In this document: piece by piece, positions 45,240 to 56,112 of the stretch
Layout of the letters: each line of letters begins with the position of its first letter
Position numbering within the stretch: position 1 is the first letter of the stretch
Origin: Ectobius pallidus
Taxonomy: Eukaryota; Arthropoda; Insecta; Blattodea; Ectobiidae
Length of the DNA stretch: 64,000 bases
Assembly (NCBI GenBank): GCA_964059195.1
Contig: CAXKWD010000003.1
Span: 15,482,606 to 15,546,605 of the forward strand
Direction: 5' to 3'
The notes under the pieces: generated by a model
What the model was told of the DNA's origin: nothing
Seen by the model: the letters and a program-made list of their open reading frames with translations, nothing else
Databases searched by the model: none
Translations under genes and position numbers: made by a program

Positions 45240-45628
45240 CACCCAAGCAAATACGTATACTGTATTAAAGACCCGGGCACGGAGTCCTCCGGGAGGGACT
45301 TTAAACTGGGGGGCCCGTGTCGTAGATTTACTGCACGTAAAAGAACTCCAAGCCTAAATTAGAGCCTCTGGACAAAATTTCCCGGCCCTTTAACGTCCAA
45401 GTAATACCATAGTTTCCTGGGGGGTTGTGAGGCGATGGGCTTACCACCTGTCCCTCTGCCCTCTCTCGGAAAATAAGCGTAACAAAATTCACATAGGTAT
45501 CAGAAACCTCCAATTGAAGGCCCTTCGTCCCGACACTGGGGATATAGGACAGAGAAAGAGAGAGAGAAATATGTATAAAAACTCTATTTTTGTAATAAAC
45601 GAGAAAACTCTGTTGTGTGTGTGTGTAA
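45240..45628 (+). mobile_element. SINE fragment and flank
   Basis: 45268-45350 has 'ggagtcctccgggaggga' and the core 'tagatttactgcacgtaaaa', like the SINE at 41835-42040 but in plus orientation. The remainder to 45600 ('ccctttaacgtccaag', (gagaaaga)n) is unassigned, with a (gt)n run just before the R repeat. Confidence 0.55.
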
Positions 45629-46090
45629 TAGTATATTGCGACACAAGTGCCGTAAGCGGTGCATACGGATCGAGGAAAGAGTTTTTTCAATTTCCGAGAT
45701 CCGTTATGCGCTTAGGGCACGAGTATTGCATGCTATTTTTTGCACGATGATTATTTATATCAATTTAATTATTTTAATTGAGATATTAGCTGAAAATATT
45801 ATGTATATACATATTGAAGATAGTTCTTATATTTCAGAAAGTGATTCGCATGTGTTGGTTGTTATGGGGACCGAATATTTGTCCTGTTAAAGTCGCCTTG
45901 GTTCCGGTCTTCGATAAAGGCTTGTATTGTGATGGTTTTATTTACGGCACGTGTGATTTTTGTAATTTTTACAGCGCTGAGATTTCTTTTGTTTTCATAG
46001 CAACCAGATTGCGTGCGGGAATGTCAAGTTACGATTCACGACAACAATATTCGTAAGTACCACTAGTTAGTTACGTCGTGCAAAATTTTT
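45629..46090 (+). repeat. hairpin repeat R, copy B
   Basis: 45629-45736 folds on itself: 'gtgccgtaagcggtgcata', 'cggatcgaggaaa' against 'tttccgagatccgttatgcg', 'cttagggcac'. The body 'ttttttgcacgatgattat' onward runs to 'gttacgtcgtgcaaaattt', giving a second, outer inverted pair. Frames 45427-46056 are readings of this repeat. Confidence 0.75.
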
Positions 46091-46528
46091 TAAAAATAAA
46101 ACATATAGTTGGATAATCGGAGTTACACAGTATTATTAAGGAATTCAGGAGCAGGCGGCTTTGGATATGCAGATTGACTGTAAATATCTGAGAGGGCTCT
46201 GACCAGAATGTTATGAGAATGTAAGATATTAACACAGAAGCCCACACGTGGAGAATCAAAGCGCCATACTGTGTGTGTGTATCGGAGTTTTGGGATCTGC
46301 TCTTCAAACACTGATTCTGTTGAACATGTCCACACTATTGTTTGTTCCACCATCCACTCTGATTACCTAACCACTACGTATTTGAAGTACGCCATGCCTC
46401 TGTGTAACGGTGTCTGCCATGTTGTTAAAAGCGGCAAATGTCTTCAGGGGATGGTGATGAAGATCAATATCATGAATCAGTACTCAGTCCTGGTATCTAT
46501 GGAAACGTCAGAACTCAGTTTTGGGTAA
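46091..46528. other. unassigned DNA
   Basis: The plus frame 46271-46528 (85 codons) and overlapping minus frames have no known motif and no repeat partner in the window. Least repeat-like part of this neighbourhood, but gene evidence is absent. Confidence 0.35.
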
Positions 46529-46750
46529 TAGGCCTAGTACACTTATTTAGTGTATTACCATGACTAGGGCCAGAATTTTTATAAGCCCTATATTAGTTTT
46601 TTAAACATATTAAAATAGTTTTATTTTAGTTTTAGTTTAGTACACTTATTTAGTGTACAACCATGACTAGGGTCAGGATGTTTAGGTTTTTTAAACCCAG
46701 TATTAATTTGTTGAACAAATTAAAATTGTTTTATTTTAGTTTTTTACTAT
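46529..46750 (+). repeat. tandem duplication of about 105 bp with hAT-like end words
   Basis: 'tagtacacttatttagtgta', 'accatgactaggg' and 'aatttgttgaacaaatt'-like blocks occur twice. 'tagggccagaattttta' resembles the hAT ends elsewhere. The first unit has TAGGCCTA (46529-46536) where the second has TA (46638-46639). Confidence 0.65.
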
Positions 46751-46819
46751 TTTCAGACTTTGACTTAATAACTTACGTGCAATAAACATATTTAAAAATA
46801 TTATATTTTATTTTATTTT

Positions 46820-47640
46820 TAGTATACGCTCTCTAAAACATCTGCTTGTCGGACTGGTAACACGCCGAAAAATTGCATTTCAGTAACCAAGGCCACTAAA
46901 ATTGCATAAAACTGAACTCAAACTGCATTCAAAATGCAGTTTTATTGGCTTAGTATCGGTACTTTAAAGTCGTTATGACAATCTATAAACACAATCCAGA
47001 TGGCATTGACCAGTCACACCAACTTTAACATGGATTTAAGCATATATTTGGTCATAAAAACTACAACTTTAAGCCAACATATTTCTTTGCGATAATCAGA
47101 AACTTTATCAGGGTTTTTCGCAAAACACGGTAACCTAGTCTACTTCATCATTATAACAACAAATTATTATTATTATTACTATATTTATTTACTCTTTTAA
47201 ATTAATACAAAAAGAGTTACATAAGTTACCCCAAAGGAACAAAGCTTGTGTTTGGGGTTAGTTCCTTTTAAATTACATCAGTTAAAAATAAAAATAAAAA
47301 TAAAAATACTAATAATACAAAATATAAGACGACAACCACTTTTCACATTTTGGTTCACAAGAGAAACATTGCTTACCATGGATACACCACCATTTAAATG
47401 CAATAATATATTCCTTCCCACAGTCTACTGCTGCCGTAAAGTTGATGGCAGCAGCTCCAATTCAGTGTTTCTGGCTTGGATTGAAATTTCCTCGGGATTA
47501 TCATTCATATTTTCACAAGCTTTTCAGAAATACTAGTCCGTAGTCGGCTTTCGCCTCGGCCGCTATACTAGATTCGTCCACTAAAGCATAATTTTGCGTA
47601 GGTACTTCATACATAAATAGCTTTTATGTTTACTCAAATT
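46820..47640 (-). repeat. dispersed repeat N, copy 2
   Basis: Inverse of 31290-32190, with an AT-rich segment between the matching blocks. The 96-codon frame 47246-47536 has no known motif. Confidence 0.7.
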
Positions 47641-47999
47641 CCATCGTTCTGAACTATAAAACTATACGAACACTCTTTGCTTTTTCCCCACAGTTTATAG
47701 AAAACAATTAATTTTAGAATAACCCCTGTCACTTCCAACCCTACCACACACACTCGAGAAGAACTTTTTCAATTAATCAACCAACTTTTAGAATATTTTA
47801 CTTTCGACATCTTGCATGATCAAACACTGTGAATACTGTAAGCTTTTTAATGTCTTTAATTTCTTCTAAAGAAACCTGGGATTTTTTTTACTAACAATTT
47901 CCTTTACCGGGAGAATGGAGTTACAAAATGACAAAATACAATGCTGTATTTTCTCTCACAAATGCACTGGTAACAATCCTTTTTTATTTAATCGGTGAT
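47641..47999. other. unassigned DNA
   Basis: Nothing recognised. Confidence 0.4.
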
Positions 48000-48470
48000 A
48001 ATTGCAATTATGATAAGTTATGCATTAAATAAGTTATTTTTGTTATCGATTCCCGAGTAAAATACCAGATCGATTCGTTAAGCAAGACTTACGGAAGAAC
48101 AAAGGTCTAAACTTTGATAATCTTATTAGAAGGTATATTTGGGTAATGTTATTTGTCAAAGCTACCTGTATTGCGACTTCCAAACTGTCATGAGAACTGA
48201 TTTGCATTTGATAAATTCTTTCTAATATACTACCATAAAATAGGCACTAAAATGGGCATTACTCTCGTATCCGTCAGCCGATTTGTTCCAATATCAATAG
48301 GCTTCTTCCCATGGACGTTAATAAAGAGTATACCAAGTTTCATGAAAATCCGATGAAGCGAATTTGAGTTATCACGCGTACAGACACACGGACAGACAGA
48401 CGGACGGACAGACATTTTCCCATCCCCAACACAATCTCCTAAAGTACCCCTCTGGAACTTAATAAATAAT
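48000..48470 (+). repeat. AGTGCCAGTATG-family repeat, one monomer
   Basis: Phrases 'ataccaagtttcatgaaaat', 'gttatcacgcgtacagacac', (ggacagac)n and a degenerate end 'ctctggaactta'. Confidence 0.65.
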
Positions 48471-48852
48471 ACAATGCTTTAAATTATTTTAACTTTGTAA
48501 AAATAATTTAATTTCCTGCACATAAAACTTTCAGGAAGGAAATAACGCAATTGGAGAGATTTTATATTTGCTTTTAAATCTCTAGTTTTATGAATTTGTA
48601 TCCTCTGTATGTATTAATATATAATACAACATGACTCACACGTACTATGTACATGTGCTATTAATTTATATTTCAACAAATGCCTCGGTTTTTTTAATCA
48701 CAGTTTATTACTGCTAAAATTGGTAGAGAGGAAATGTAGACTTCATTACATGAATTTTTCAGTCATATGCTCCCACTAAGCCATTAAAACATAACACAAC
48801 TGAATTAGTTAATTCTAACCAGGATATAGTTACCAGAGACGCAGACACAATG
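48471..48852. other. unassigned DNA
   Basis: Nothing recognised. Confidence 0.4.
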
Positions 48853-48854
48853 TA

Positions 48855-49625
48855 CAGCCAGTCAAATAAAAAACGTCGGGCGGTATTTGATTAAGTATCA
48901 CGAACGAGCATATGCGCATCTACAGGAAGACTTAAGGTTAGGTTCACACACGCCTCTTGTCTATCCATGTATTTTCTTGATTATTTAGTCAGTTTTGTTC
49001 CAAAACAAACATGTATAGAAGGCTGTGGCTATATGCCTCAAATCCGCCATATTCTTGGTTGCAAATTTTTATAATATTAATAATTAATAGATTCGCGAGG
49101 AATATGTTTATTCAAGGAGCATTTTTTAAAGATTTTATTTTATAATACCGGTACTTCTAGTGCAAAATCAATAACTTACGCTCAACTTCTGCAACCAATC
49201 TTAGCATCGAAATACGCGTCCGGCCAGATCAACGTTTGCTATGAAAACTTCCGGTCGCATTATAGTAAGGTTCCCACCTCTGAGCTGCTCTTTCATAAAT
49301 ATGGAACCTTCTCGCTGCTTCAGAGACCGAAAAATGCAGGTCAATTACAGCCCTAACTACACTTTCTCTCACGTTAGCATTTGTATGTGGCGATGACACA
49401 AAGCAAAATGAATTATGACAATGCAGTAAGTTGAATATCGTGTGTTGCGCTTTCCGCGTTGTTCATTTTTTCCCTCCTTGTTCATTTTTCCCTCCTGCCG
49501 CATGGCCTCATATGTTCCGAAAATGACCTGTATTTTGTGTTTTTTATAGGAAACTTGTGAACTAATGCGTCAAAACTTTAATTTTAACTGCATACGAGTC
49601 CCGACGTTTTTTATTTGACCGACTG
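48855..49625 (-). mobile_element. TA-inserting element T, copy 1, 771 bp
   Basis: The ends 'cagccagtcaaataaaaaac' and (inverted) 'cagtcggtcaaataaaaaac' lie between TAs (48853-48854, 49626-49627). Nearly identical to 53035-53806; I see roughly a dozen differences. The transposase start codon of copy 2 is CTG here. Confidence 0.9.
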
Positions 49626-49659
49626 TACGTGAAATGTCTTGTACGTGCTGCCTAAATCT

Positions 49660-49998
49660 AGAGTGCTCAATAAGCTACAATACGTTTTCACCGAGCGAGG
49701 TGAGGTCCCAGGTTCAAATCCCGTGGCCGGTCAATTAGGCATGGGTTTTTTTCAAGGTTTATCCAGTTTATCCAAATGCCGAATTGGATATTTACATACC
49801 ATGAATCATCCTCACCATTTCATCTTATACCATATACATTTAAATTAATATCAATTGAAATTTACTCCATAAAATACAATAACAATAGAAACTATTGACA
49901 AGCAATAGTTCCATGGCCTACCCTACTGTATAGACACTCATCCCGAACTCCTGATATGGTCTCGTAGCTAAAAGGAGTATAAACACAGCTGAAAAAAA
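49660..49998 (+). mobile_element. tRNA-derived SINE
   Basis: A perfect-looking B-box 'ggttcaaatcc' at 49711-49721, then a body 'tcctcaccatttcatc', 'ggcctaccctactgtataga', 'ctcctgatatgg' and an A-rich end at 49990-49998. The body recurs inverted at 60405-60590. Confidence 0.8.
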
Positions 49999-49999
49999 A

Positions 50000-50509
50000 A
50001 CTAGTTTCATATTCCCGATAAGTAGAAAAGTGAACATATGCTCCCTACTCTTATGTTATAAAATACTACTTGGTTATTATTTTAAAATGAATATAGCTAG
50101 GTAAAAGGACCCTAAAAGTCCCTAGTTCTGGATGTAATAAGTTAATCTAAAAATGTCATAGTGCTGGATTCAAATTTTATTACATTGTAGTGTTTTATTG
50201 TATTTATAATTATTATTGTATTTTAAATTATTATTGTAATTTCATATCCTAACTTCACTTTCGGTGCTATTTTCTTTTTCCTGATGTATTTTTTCTTTGT
50301 AGCCTAATTGTAGTTGTTAGAACTTTGGTAGAGGGGAAGAGAGGACCCGATGGTCTAATCTCTTCCAGACTAAAAAAGTAAATTTAATTTAATTTAATTC
50401 AATACAGTAAGTTTGCTGTTAGGTCCTCGTACCTCTAGCTTGCGAACTGCAAGGGGTGCAGCAGTCGCTGAACAGCAATTTCTTTAATCCAGCTTCGTTA
50501 CTGTATATA
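50000..50509. repeat. LINE-like 3' tail and unassigned DNA
   Basis: 50160-50400 has 'gtagaggggaagagagga', 'gatggtctaatctcttcc' and an (aattt)n end, the 3'-UTR style of insect LINEs (compare 54760-54910). No coding part. Confidence 0.5.
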
Positions 50510-50907
50510 ACTCGATCGGTAAGACCCGAGACAAACACACGCAGATAGCGTATCGTCCGCCATTAGCAATGGAGTAAGGGCAGAAGAGAATGCATATACT
50601 GTACTATTCATTCCAAACTTTGCGGTTCATAATAGCCCGTATCTATTGAAAACAAAAATAAAGTGAATAAAGTATTTGTTTTTTTATGTTATGAAATATT
50701 ATTTAAGTAATGGTATGTAACTCACAGAATATCGCTGTTGGGTCTTCACTATTGAATGCAGTGAGGCTAACTAAGATGTTTTTACACGGTCTGTGCAGTA
50801 TGAACTATCAAAGAACATCACGTGTTATGAAGGTCAGGCAGGTCTATATTACGTCATCGTAGACTACTGCGCAGTCGTTTGTTTGGCTCAGGTCTTACCG
50901 ATCGAGT
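50510..50907. mobile_element. unclassified TIR element, 398 bp
   Basis: Perfect 17-bp inverted ends 'actcgatcggtaagacc' flanked by 'tatata' on both sides (50504-50509, 50908-50913). A TA target (Tc1/mariner) or a longer duplication are both possible. Frame 50793-50978 crosses the end. Confidence 0.75.
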
Positions 50908-50913
50908 TATATA

Positions 50914-51849
50914 AAAATAAAACAAAAAATCTTAACTACGTTATCAGTGTTTTGCCAAAAATAATACAATGTCCCTAGATAGTAGAAACTCGGAACATTT
51001 AGAAGAGAGATCAGAAGAAAAATGAGAGACGCATATAGGAGAGAGAACAGAGTCGCTTTAAAACCGATATCTATAAAATTCTCCTTGGTATAATCCAGTA
51101 AGCAGCAGGCTGCAGCACTGGAGATTTTCATTTCCGTACGACAGTAATAATCGTACAACCGATACACCCGGATAAGGGGGCCATGGCGGGTCTATTCAGT
51201 ATTGATAGCGCTCCAGACAAATGACTGTGCTGGGCGAACATGTAATATACTGCCCGATAACACTGCGCCATCATCAACATGCAGCATGTTTCACCAGGGG
51301 TGTCCCAAATACGTTTGGATCTCAATAAGAATGGAATTTGCCGATGTTATACGTTTTAATATAGACTGTAATGTGACATTGTAGGGCGCGGATTTAAATG
51401 ACAATTTTTAAAAAGGAAAATAAAGATATCTGTCCAATCAGAAATGAAATTAAACTAATTTCAATAGGAATTATTTCTGATTTTTTTTAAGTTTTCTCAA
51501 AAACCGGGGATTTTCCTTGTTTGGGCGCAATTTACGAAAAATTTTAAAGGAAAAGTAAAGTTTTTTTTTTCATTAATTTCTAGCACCTCTTAATGCGTTT
51601 TCATAATGACTTTCTGATGATACTAACGCAATGCTTTATTAAAAATAAGCATTTCCCATGTAGTCCAGAATTAAAATTTTATGGACATGTTTTCTGAATT
51701 GTTTATAGTTTTCTCTAAAATAAAGTATTTTTCATTGTTTAGCAAGATTTAGAAGTTAGACTCAAATCAGGAAATGCCTGTTTTATGCAGTTCAGAAACT
51801 CTTATCTTCTAGTCTTCTGTCCAGAAATCTAAAAATAAAAATGAATAAG
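50914..51849. other. unassigned DNA
   Basis: Minus frames near 50907-51325 show no motif I recognise. 51370-51800 is AT-rich with 'ttttctcaaaaa'-type words. Confidence 0.4.
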
Positions 51850-52740
51850 ACAATTATCCTGCCGGTTGTATTATATAGATGTTAGACATGGTCGCTTACT
51901 CTTCGGGATGAACGTAATCTGAGTGTTCGAAAACAGGGGGCTTAGGAAAATATTTGGTCCTAAGAGAGATGAAAATGGGGACTGGAGAAAACTGCATAGC
52001 GACGAGCTTCATAACTAGAGACCGGATTTTAAAGGGAAAATTTTCACCCAAAAAAGGACGAAAAAAGGGAAAATTATTGCCCAAAAAAGGTGGGGGAAAA
52101 AAGGGAAAATTATTGCCAAAAAAAGGGGTATAAAAGTAAGAGAGTGTAAAAATTCATCAGAGAGATACATGTCTGTTTTATGTAAAGCCTTTGCTTGCTC
52201 TACAGCTGCTGATTCTGTAACGTCTAATGACTGAAGAAATTTTTTGATCTTTTAAAATTCTCACAGAGGAAAATAGCACACGAAATCCATGTTTCCCACC
52301 TTGTTATAATGGGAAACTTAGGCAATGGCAAGCCTGTGATTTCCCTGTAACGCTCTATTCTGCTGGGAGGATTTATCTTTTCAATGGTGAAGCAGTGAAA
52401 ACAATTTTTAATGTTTTCATATTACCAAATACTGGGTAATTTACGAATTTTTCAAAATAAATTAGCAAAAAAGGTACTAGAAAGGGAAAGTTCCTAAAAA
52501 AAAGGGAAATGAGCCTAAAAAAGGGAAAAAAGGGACGTTAAAACCAGGTCATTTGCAGTTGAAACTTACTTAGTAATGTCCTGTTTAATTTTATCACGTT
52601 TTGTGATGAAATATAGAAAAAGGAATTCCTTTTAAAATCCGGTCTCTATTCATAACCTGTACTCCTCACCGGATATAGTAAGAGTAATTAAATCATGGAG
52701 GATGAAATGGGCTGGACATGTTGCGCGCATGGGGGAAATC
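51850..52740 (+). pseudogene. LINE fragment, split by a hAT
   Basis: 51850-52015 translates as ILPVVLYRC, a stop, TWSLTLRDE, then FGPKRDENGDWRKLH, the end of a LINE reverse-transcriptase protein (family form YGCETW). 52657-52740 continues LYSSPDIVRVIKSWRMKWAG then HVARMGEI and a stop. Removing the hAT rejoins the frame region. Confidence 0.75.
52016..52648. mobile_element. hAT-type MITE, 633 bp, perfect 8-bp duplication
   Basis: 'tagagaccggattttaaa' and its exact inverse bound the element, and 'ttcataac' is duplicated at 52008-52015 and 52649-52656. Both ends are packed with 'aaagggaaaa' words, unlike the 'cctaaa' words of related elements. No transposase recognised. Confidence 0.93.
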
Positions 52741-52742
52741 TA

Positions 52743-53034
52743 AGAATAAATATTTATAAGACAACTATCCTGTCGGTAGTATTACATGATGCGAGACGTG
52801 GTCGCATACTCTTCGGGAAGAACATAATCTTACTACACACTTAATTAATTACCCTTACTATATCCGGTGACGAGTAGGCCTACATGTTATGAAGCTCGTC
52901 GTTATGCAGTTTTCTCCAATCCCTATTTTCATCTCTCTTAGGCCCAAAATTTTTCCTAAGCACCCTGTTTTCGAATATGTTCAGATTATGTTCCATCCGA
53001 AGAGTAAGGGACCATATCTCACATCGATATAGTA
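52743..53034. pseudogene. two more LINE pieces, head to head
   Basis: 52752-52830 (plus) repeats the 'cggtagtattacatgatgcg'-type segment of 51855. 52847-53030 (minus) carries the same LINE region in the opposite direction ('gttatgcagttttctccaat'). TAGGCCTA at 52875-52882 is absent from the equivalents at 52660-52661 and 56235-56236. Confidence 0.7.
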
Positions 53035-53806
53035 CAGTCGGTCAAATAAAAAACGTCGGGCGGTATTTGATTAAGTATCACGAACGAGCATATGCGCATG
53101 TACAGGAAGACTTAAGGTTAGGTTCACACACGCCTCTTGTCTATCCATGTATTTTCTTGATTATTTAGTCAGTTTTGTTCCAAAACAAACATGTATAGAA
53201 GGCTGTGGCTATATGCCTCAAATCCGCCATATTCTTGGTTGCAAATTTTTATAATATTAATAATTAATAGATTCGCGAGGAATATGTTTATTCAAGGAGC
53301 ATTTTTTTAAGATTTTATTTTATAATACCGGTACTTCTAGTGCAAAATCAATAACTTACGCTCAACTTCTGCAACCAATCTTAGCATCGAAATACGCGTC
53401 CGGCCAGATCAACGTTTGCTATGAAAACTTCCGGTCGCATTATAATAAAGTTCCCACCTCTTAGCTGCTCTTTCATAAATATGGAACCTTCTCGCTGCTT
53501 CAGAGACCGAAAAATGCAGGTCAATTACAGCCCTAACTACACTTTCTCTCACGTTAGCATTTGTATGTGGCGATGACACAAAGCAAAATGAATTATGACA
53601 ATGCATAAAGTTGAATATCGTGTGTTGCGCTTTCCGCGTTGTTCATTTTTTCCCTCCTTGTTCATATTTTCCCTCCTGCCGCATGGCCTCATATGTTCCG
53701 AAAATGACCTGTATTTTGTGTTTTTTATAGGAAACTTGTGAACTAATGCGTCAAAACTTTAATTTTAACAGCATACGAGTCCCGACGTTTTTTATTTGAC
53801 CGACTG
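53035..53806 (-). mobile_element. TA-inserting element T, copy 2, 772 bp
   Basis: A 26-bp perfect terminal inverted repeat starting 'cagtcggtcaaataaaaaac', between TAs (53033-53034, 53807-53808). The near-identity with copy 1 and the perfect ends indicate recent movement. It carries a short transposase-like frame. Confidence 0.93.
53409..53606 (-). pseudogene. helix-turn-helix fragment of a Tc-like transposase
   Basis: 65 codons: after about residue 17, VRESVVRAVIDLHFSVSEAA then RRFHIYERAAKRW. An 'A-A-x-x-F' helix, a turn and a recognition helix ending in R-W is the N-terminal DNA-binding domain style of Tc1/mariner-type transposases. The catalytic domain is absent. The ATG may not be the original start. 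Copy 1 keeps the frame with Lys-to-Gln and Leu-to-Pro changes and no ATG. Confidence 0.7.
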
Positions 53807-53817
53807 TACAACAGACA

Positions 53818-53820
<3 letters not shown>

Positions 53821-53853
<33 letters not shown>

Positions 53854-53862
53854 TTTCCGGAC

Positions 53863-53919
<57 letters not shown>

Positions 53920-53920
53920 G
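53821..53920. repeat. (TA)n then (AAT)n microsatellites
   Basis: TA run at 53821-53849 and AAT run at about 53868-53920; poly-Leu and poly-Ile/Tyr frames here are artefacts. Confidence 0.95.
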
Positions 53921-54355
53921 TACCTAGACAGTGAAGTAAATATGTTACTTCTGCAGAACATTCAGACGCTACAAGGACACTAAATAAAGCATTGTTTATT
54001 ATTTCCTATTCTATAATATAAATATATTCCCTTGAGTGTCTGTTAAAACTTGGTTCATATTCTAACTGCAGCAGCTTCCAGTATATCTCGAGTCTAAACA
54101 TGTTGAATCTATGTCAGACTTAAGTAATAATAAATTACGGTACCTTTTTCTACAAAACTCCAAGGCCGCCTGTGTGCATTTCCTGGCGCAATTGCTATGA
54201 CTCAACACGTGCAGAATTCATTACCGCAGTAACAAACAGTTGAATCACTTTCTGGGTGCAATAAATTCTTTAAATAGAAATCCAAGACATAATACAAGTT
54301 GTCTATGTAGAGTCTGAATATTCTGCAGAAGCAAAATATTTACTTCACTCTCTTG
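53921..54355. other. unassigned DNA
   Basis: Nothing recognised. Confidence 0.4.
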
Positions 54356-54357
54356 GT

Positions 54358-54359
54358 GC

Positions 54360-54408
<49 letters not shown>

Positions 54409-54409
54409 A

Positions 54410-54450
<41 letters not shown>

Positions 54451-54490
54451 AATTATTATTATTATTATTATTATCATCATCATCACCATC
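54358..54490. repeat. (TTA)n microsatellite, about 120 bp
   Basis: ATT repeat with two ACAATT interruptions, ending in (atc)n. The poly-Ile frame is an artefact. Confidence 0.95.
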
Positions 54491-54950
54491 ATCTACAGTA
54501 AATATTTTTTATTTCAAGATTACATGAAGATAATTAGATTTTTCGTAATTTTCCCGAAAAAAGCTCTAACGATTTTGTTTAATCGTCTACACGAATTGTC
54601 TTATCATAGGTAATCCCAGGAGAGTTGACGATTTTATCGACAGATTCATGATTGAACATCTGGAGCCAATGGAAAAATCCCACCGATCTCATCGGGAAAT
54701 GAACCAGCGACCTTCCAGTTTGTAGTGCAGTGCCTCAACCACTAAGCCAAGGCTTAAAGCTCTGTGTTATACTGTATTTGTAATTACTGTATATTGTATT
54801 TGTATTATATTTGTAGTATAATGTAATTTAATTATGATATTCCTGGTTGAATGGAAGAGAATGCCTGATGGCCTTAATTCCACAAGGGCCCTGATTCAGA
54901 GTACTTGTACATTCATATTATTAGCAAATACATAATAATATCAGTTATTA
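54491..54950. repeat. repeat fragments and LINE-like 3' tail
   Basis: 54600-54650 is the inverse of 35330-35380. 54760-54910 ('tgtatttgtattatatttg', 'gcctgatggccttaattcc') is a LINE-style 3' tail. Confidence 0.5.
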
Positions 54951-55880
54951 TTATTAAGTGCCAGTATGGTACTTTATGAGATTGTGTGGGAGACGAAAAA
55001 ATGTCTGTCCGTCTGTCTGTCTGTCTGTCCGTCCGTCTGTCCGTGCGTCTGTACGCACCATAACTCAAGTACGCTTTTTCGGATTTTCATGAAACTTGGT
55101 ATAAACATTCATAATGTCAATGGGAAGAACCCTATTGATATTGAACCAAATCGGTTCACCGGTACCGGAGTAATGCCCAATTTAGTGCCTATTTTAATAG
55201 ATTATGGCGCCTTTCTCACAGAAAGGCGCCATCACTCAAATACGCTGTAACGGATTTCCATGAAACTTGGTATACCCATTTATGACGTCCATGAGAAGTG
55301 CCCTATTGAATTTGAACCTAATCTGTTGACCGGTACCGGAGTAAAACCCAATTTAGTGTATATTTTAAAGACGCGGTAACTCAAATACGCTTTACCGGAT
55401 TTTTATGAAACTTGGTATACATATTTACAATGTTCATGGGAAGACGTCTATTCATAATGGATAAAATCGGTTGATCTGTTTCGGAGTAATGCTCAATTTA
55501 GTGCCTATTTTATGGTAATATACGTATTCGAAAGAATTTATTTAAAAAAATGAGAATCAGTTATCTTGACAGCACTGCCTATTGTTTTACTGTGATCTTA
55601 TGAGGCCTTGGAAATTAAAATACAGGTAGCTATGACAAAAAACACTATTGATTTACATGCGCTTATCCAACTAGACCGTTAAAATGACCCAGGTGGCCGA
55701 GATGGTAGACCTTTCTTCTTCCGTAAGCCCTGCTTAATGAATAAATCTGGAACTTAACTTGGAAATCAATTTAAAAAAAAAAAACATATTCTGCATATCA
55801 TAATTGCAGTCATAACTGATTAAACAAAAACATACTGGCACTTTTTTACATCAGTTTACCTGATTTTATTTATTTCTTAG
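54951..55880 (-). repeat. AGTGCCAGTATG repeat with three internal monomers
   Basis: 'aagtgccagtatggtac' at 54957 and 'catactggcactttt' at 55830 are the inverted ends; the outer leader 'tcagtttacctgatttta' follows. Three successive monomers of about 155 bp each carry 'actcaaatacgct', 'gaaacttggtata' and 'cggagtaa...cccaatttagtg'. Frame 54966-55250 is incidental. Confidence 0.8.
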
Positions 55881-56112
55881 AGCTACTTCTTATTTGTTAC
55901 AAAGATATATGTAGGCCATGCGGCTTTGAAATAGTATTGACAAAAAGACTAAGAAGAGAAAAAAACACAAACAACAATCCAAACATAACCTCCAAATCAA
56001 TTGGATGACTAATGAACTAATGATATTAGTGGAGAGATTTTATGAAACAAGATTTTGTTAACTAATAAATAATATTATGAGTTCTAATATTATTAACTAA
56101 TATTATTAGTAA

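Noticed and set aside
46271..46528. 85-codon frame as a small protein gene
   Set aside because: No motif, no upstream signals, and overlapping frames of similar length on both strands indicate chance.
49683..49760. Functional tRNA gene
   Set aside because: The B-box is good but no cloverleaf, A-box spacing or acceptor stem can be drawn, and the body matches a SINE copy elsewhere.
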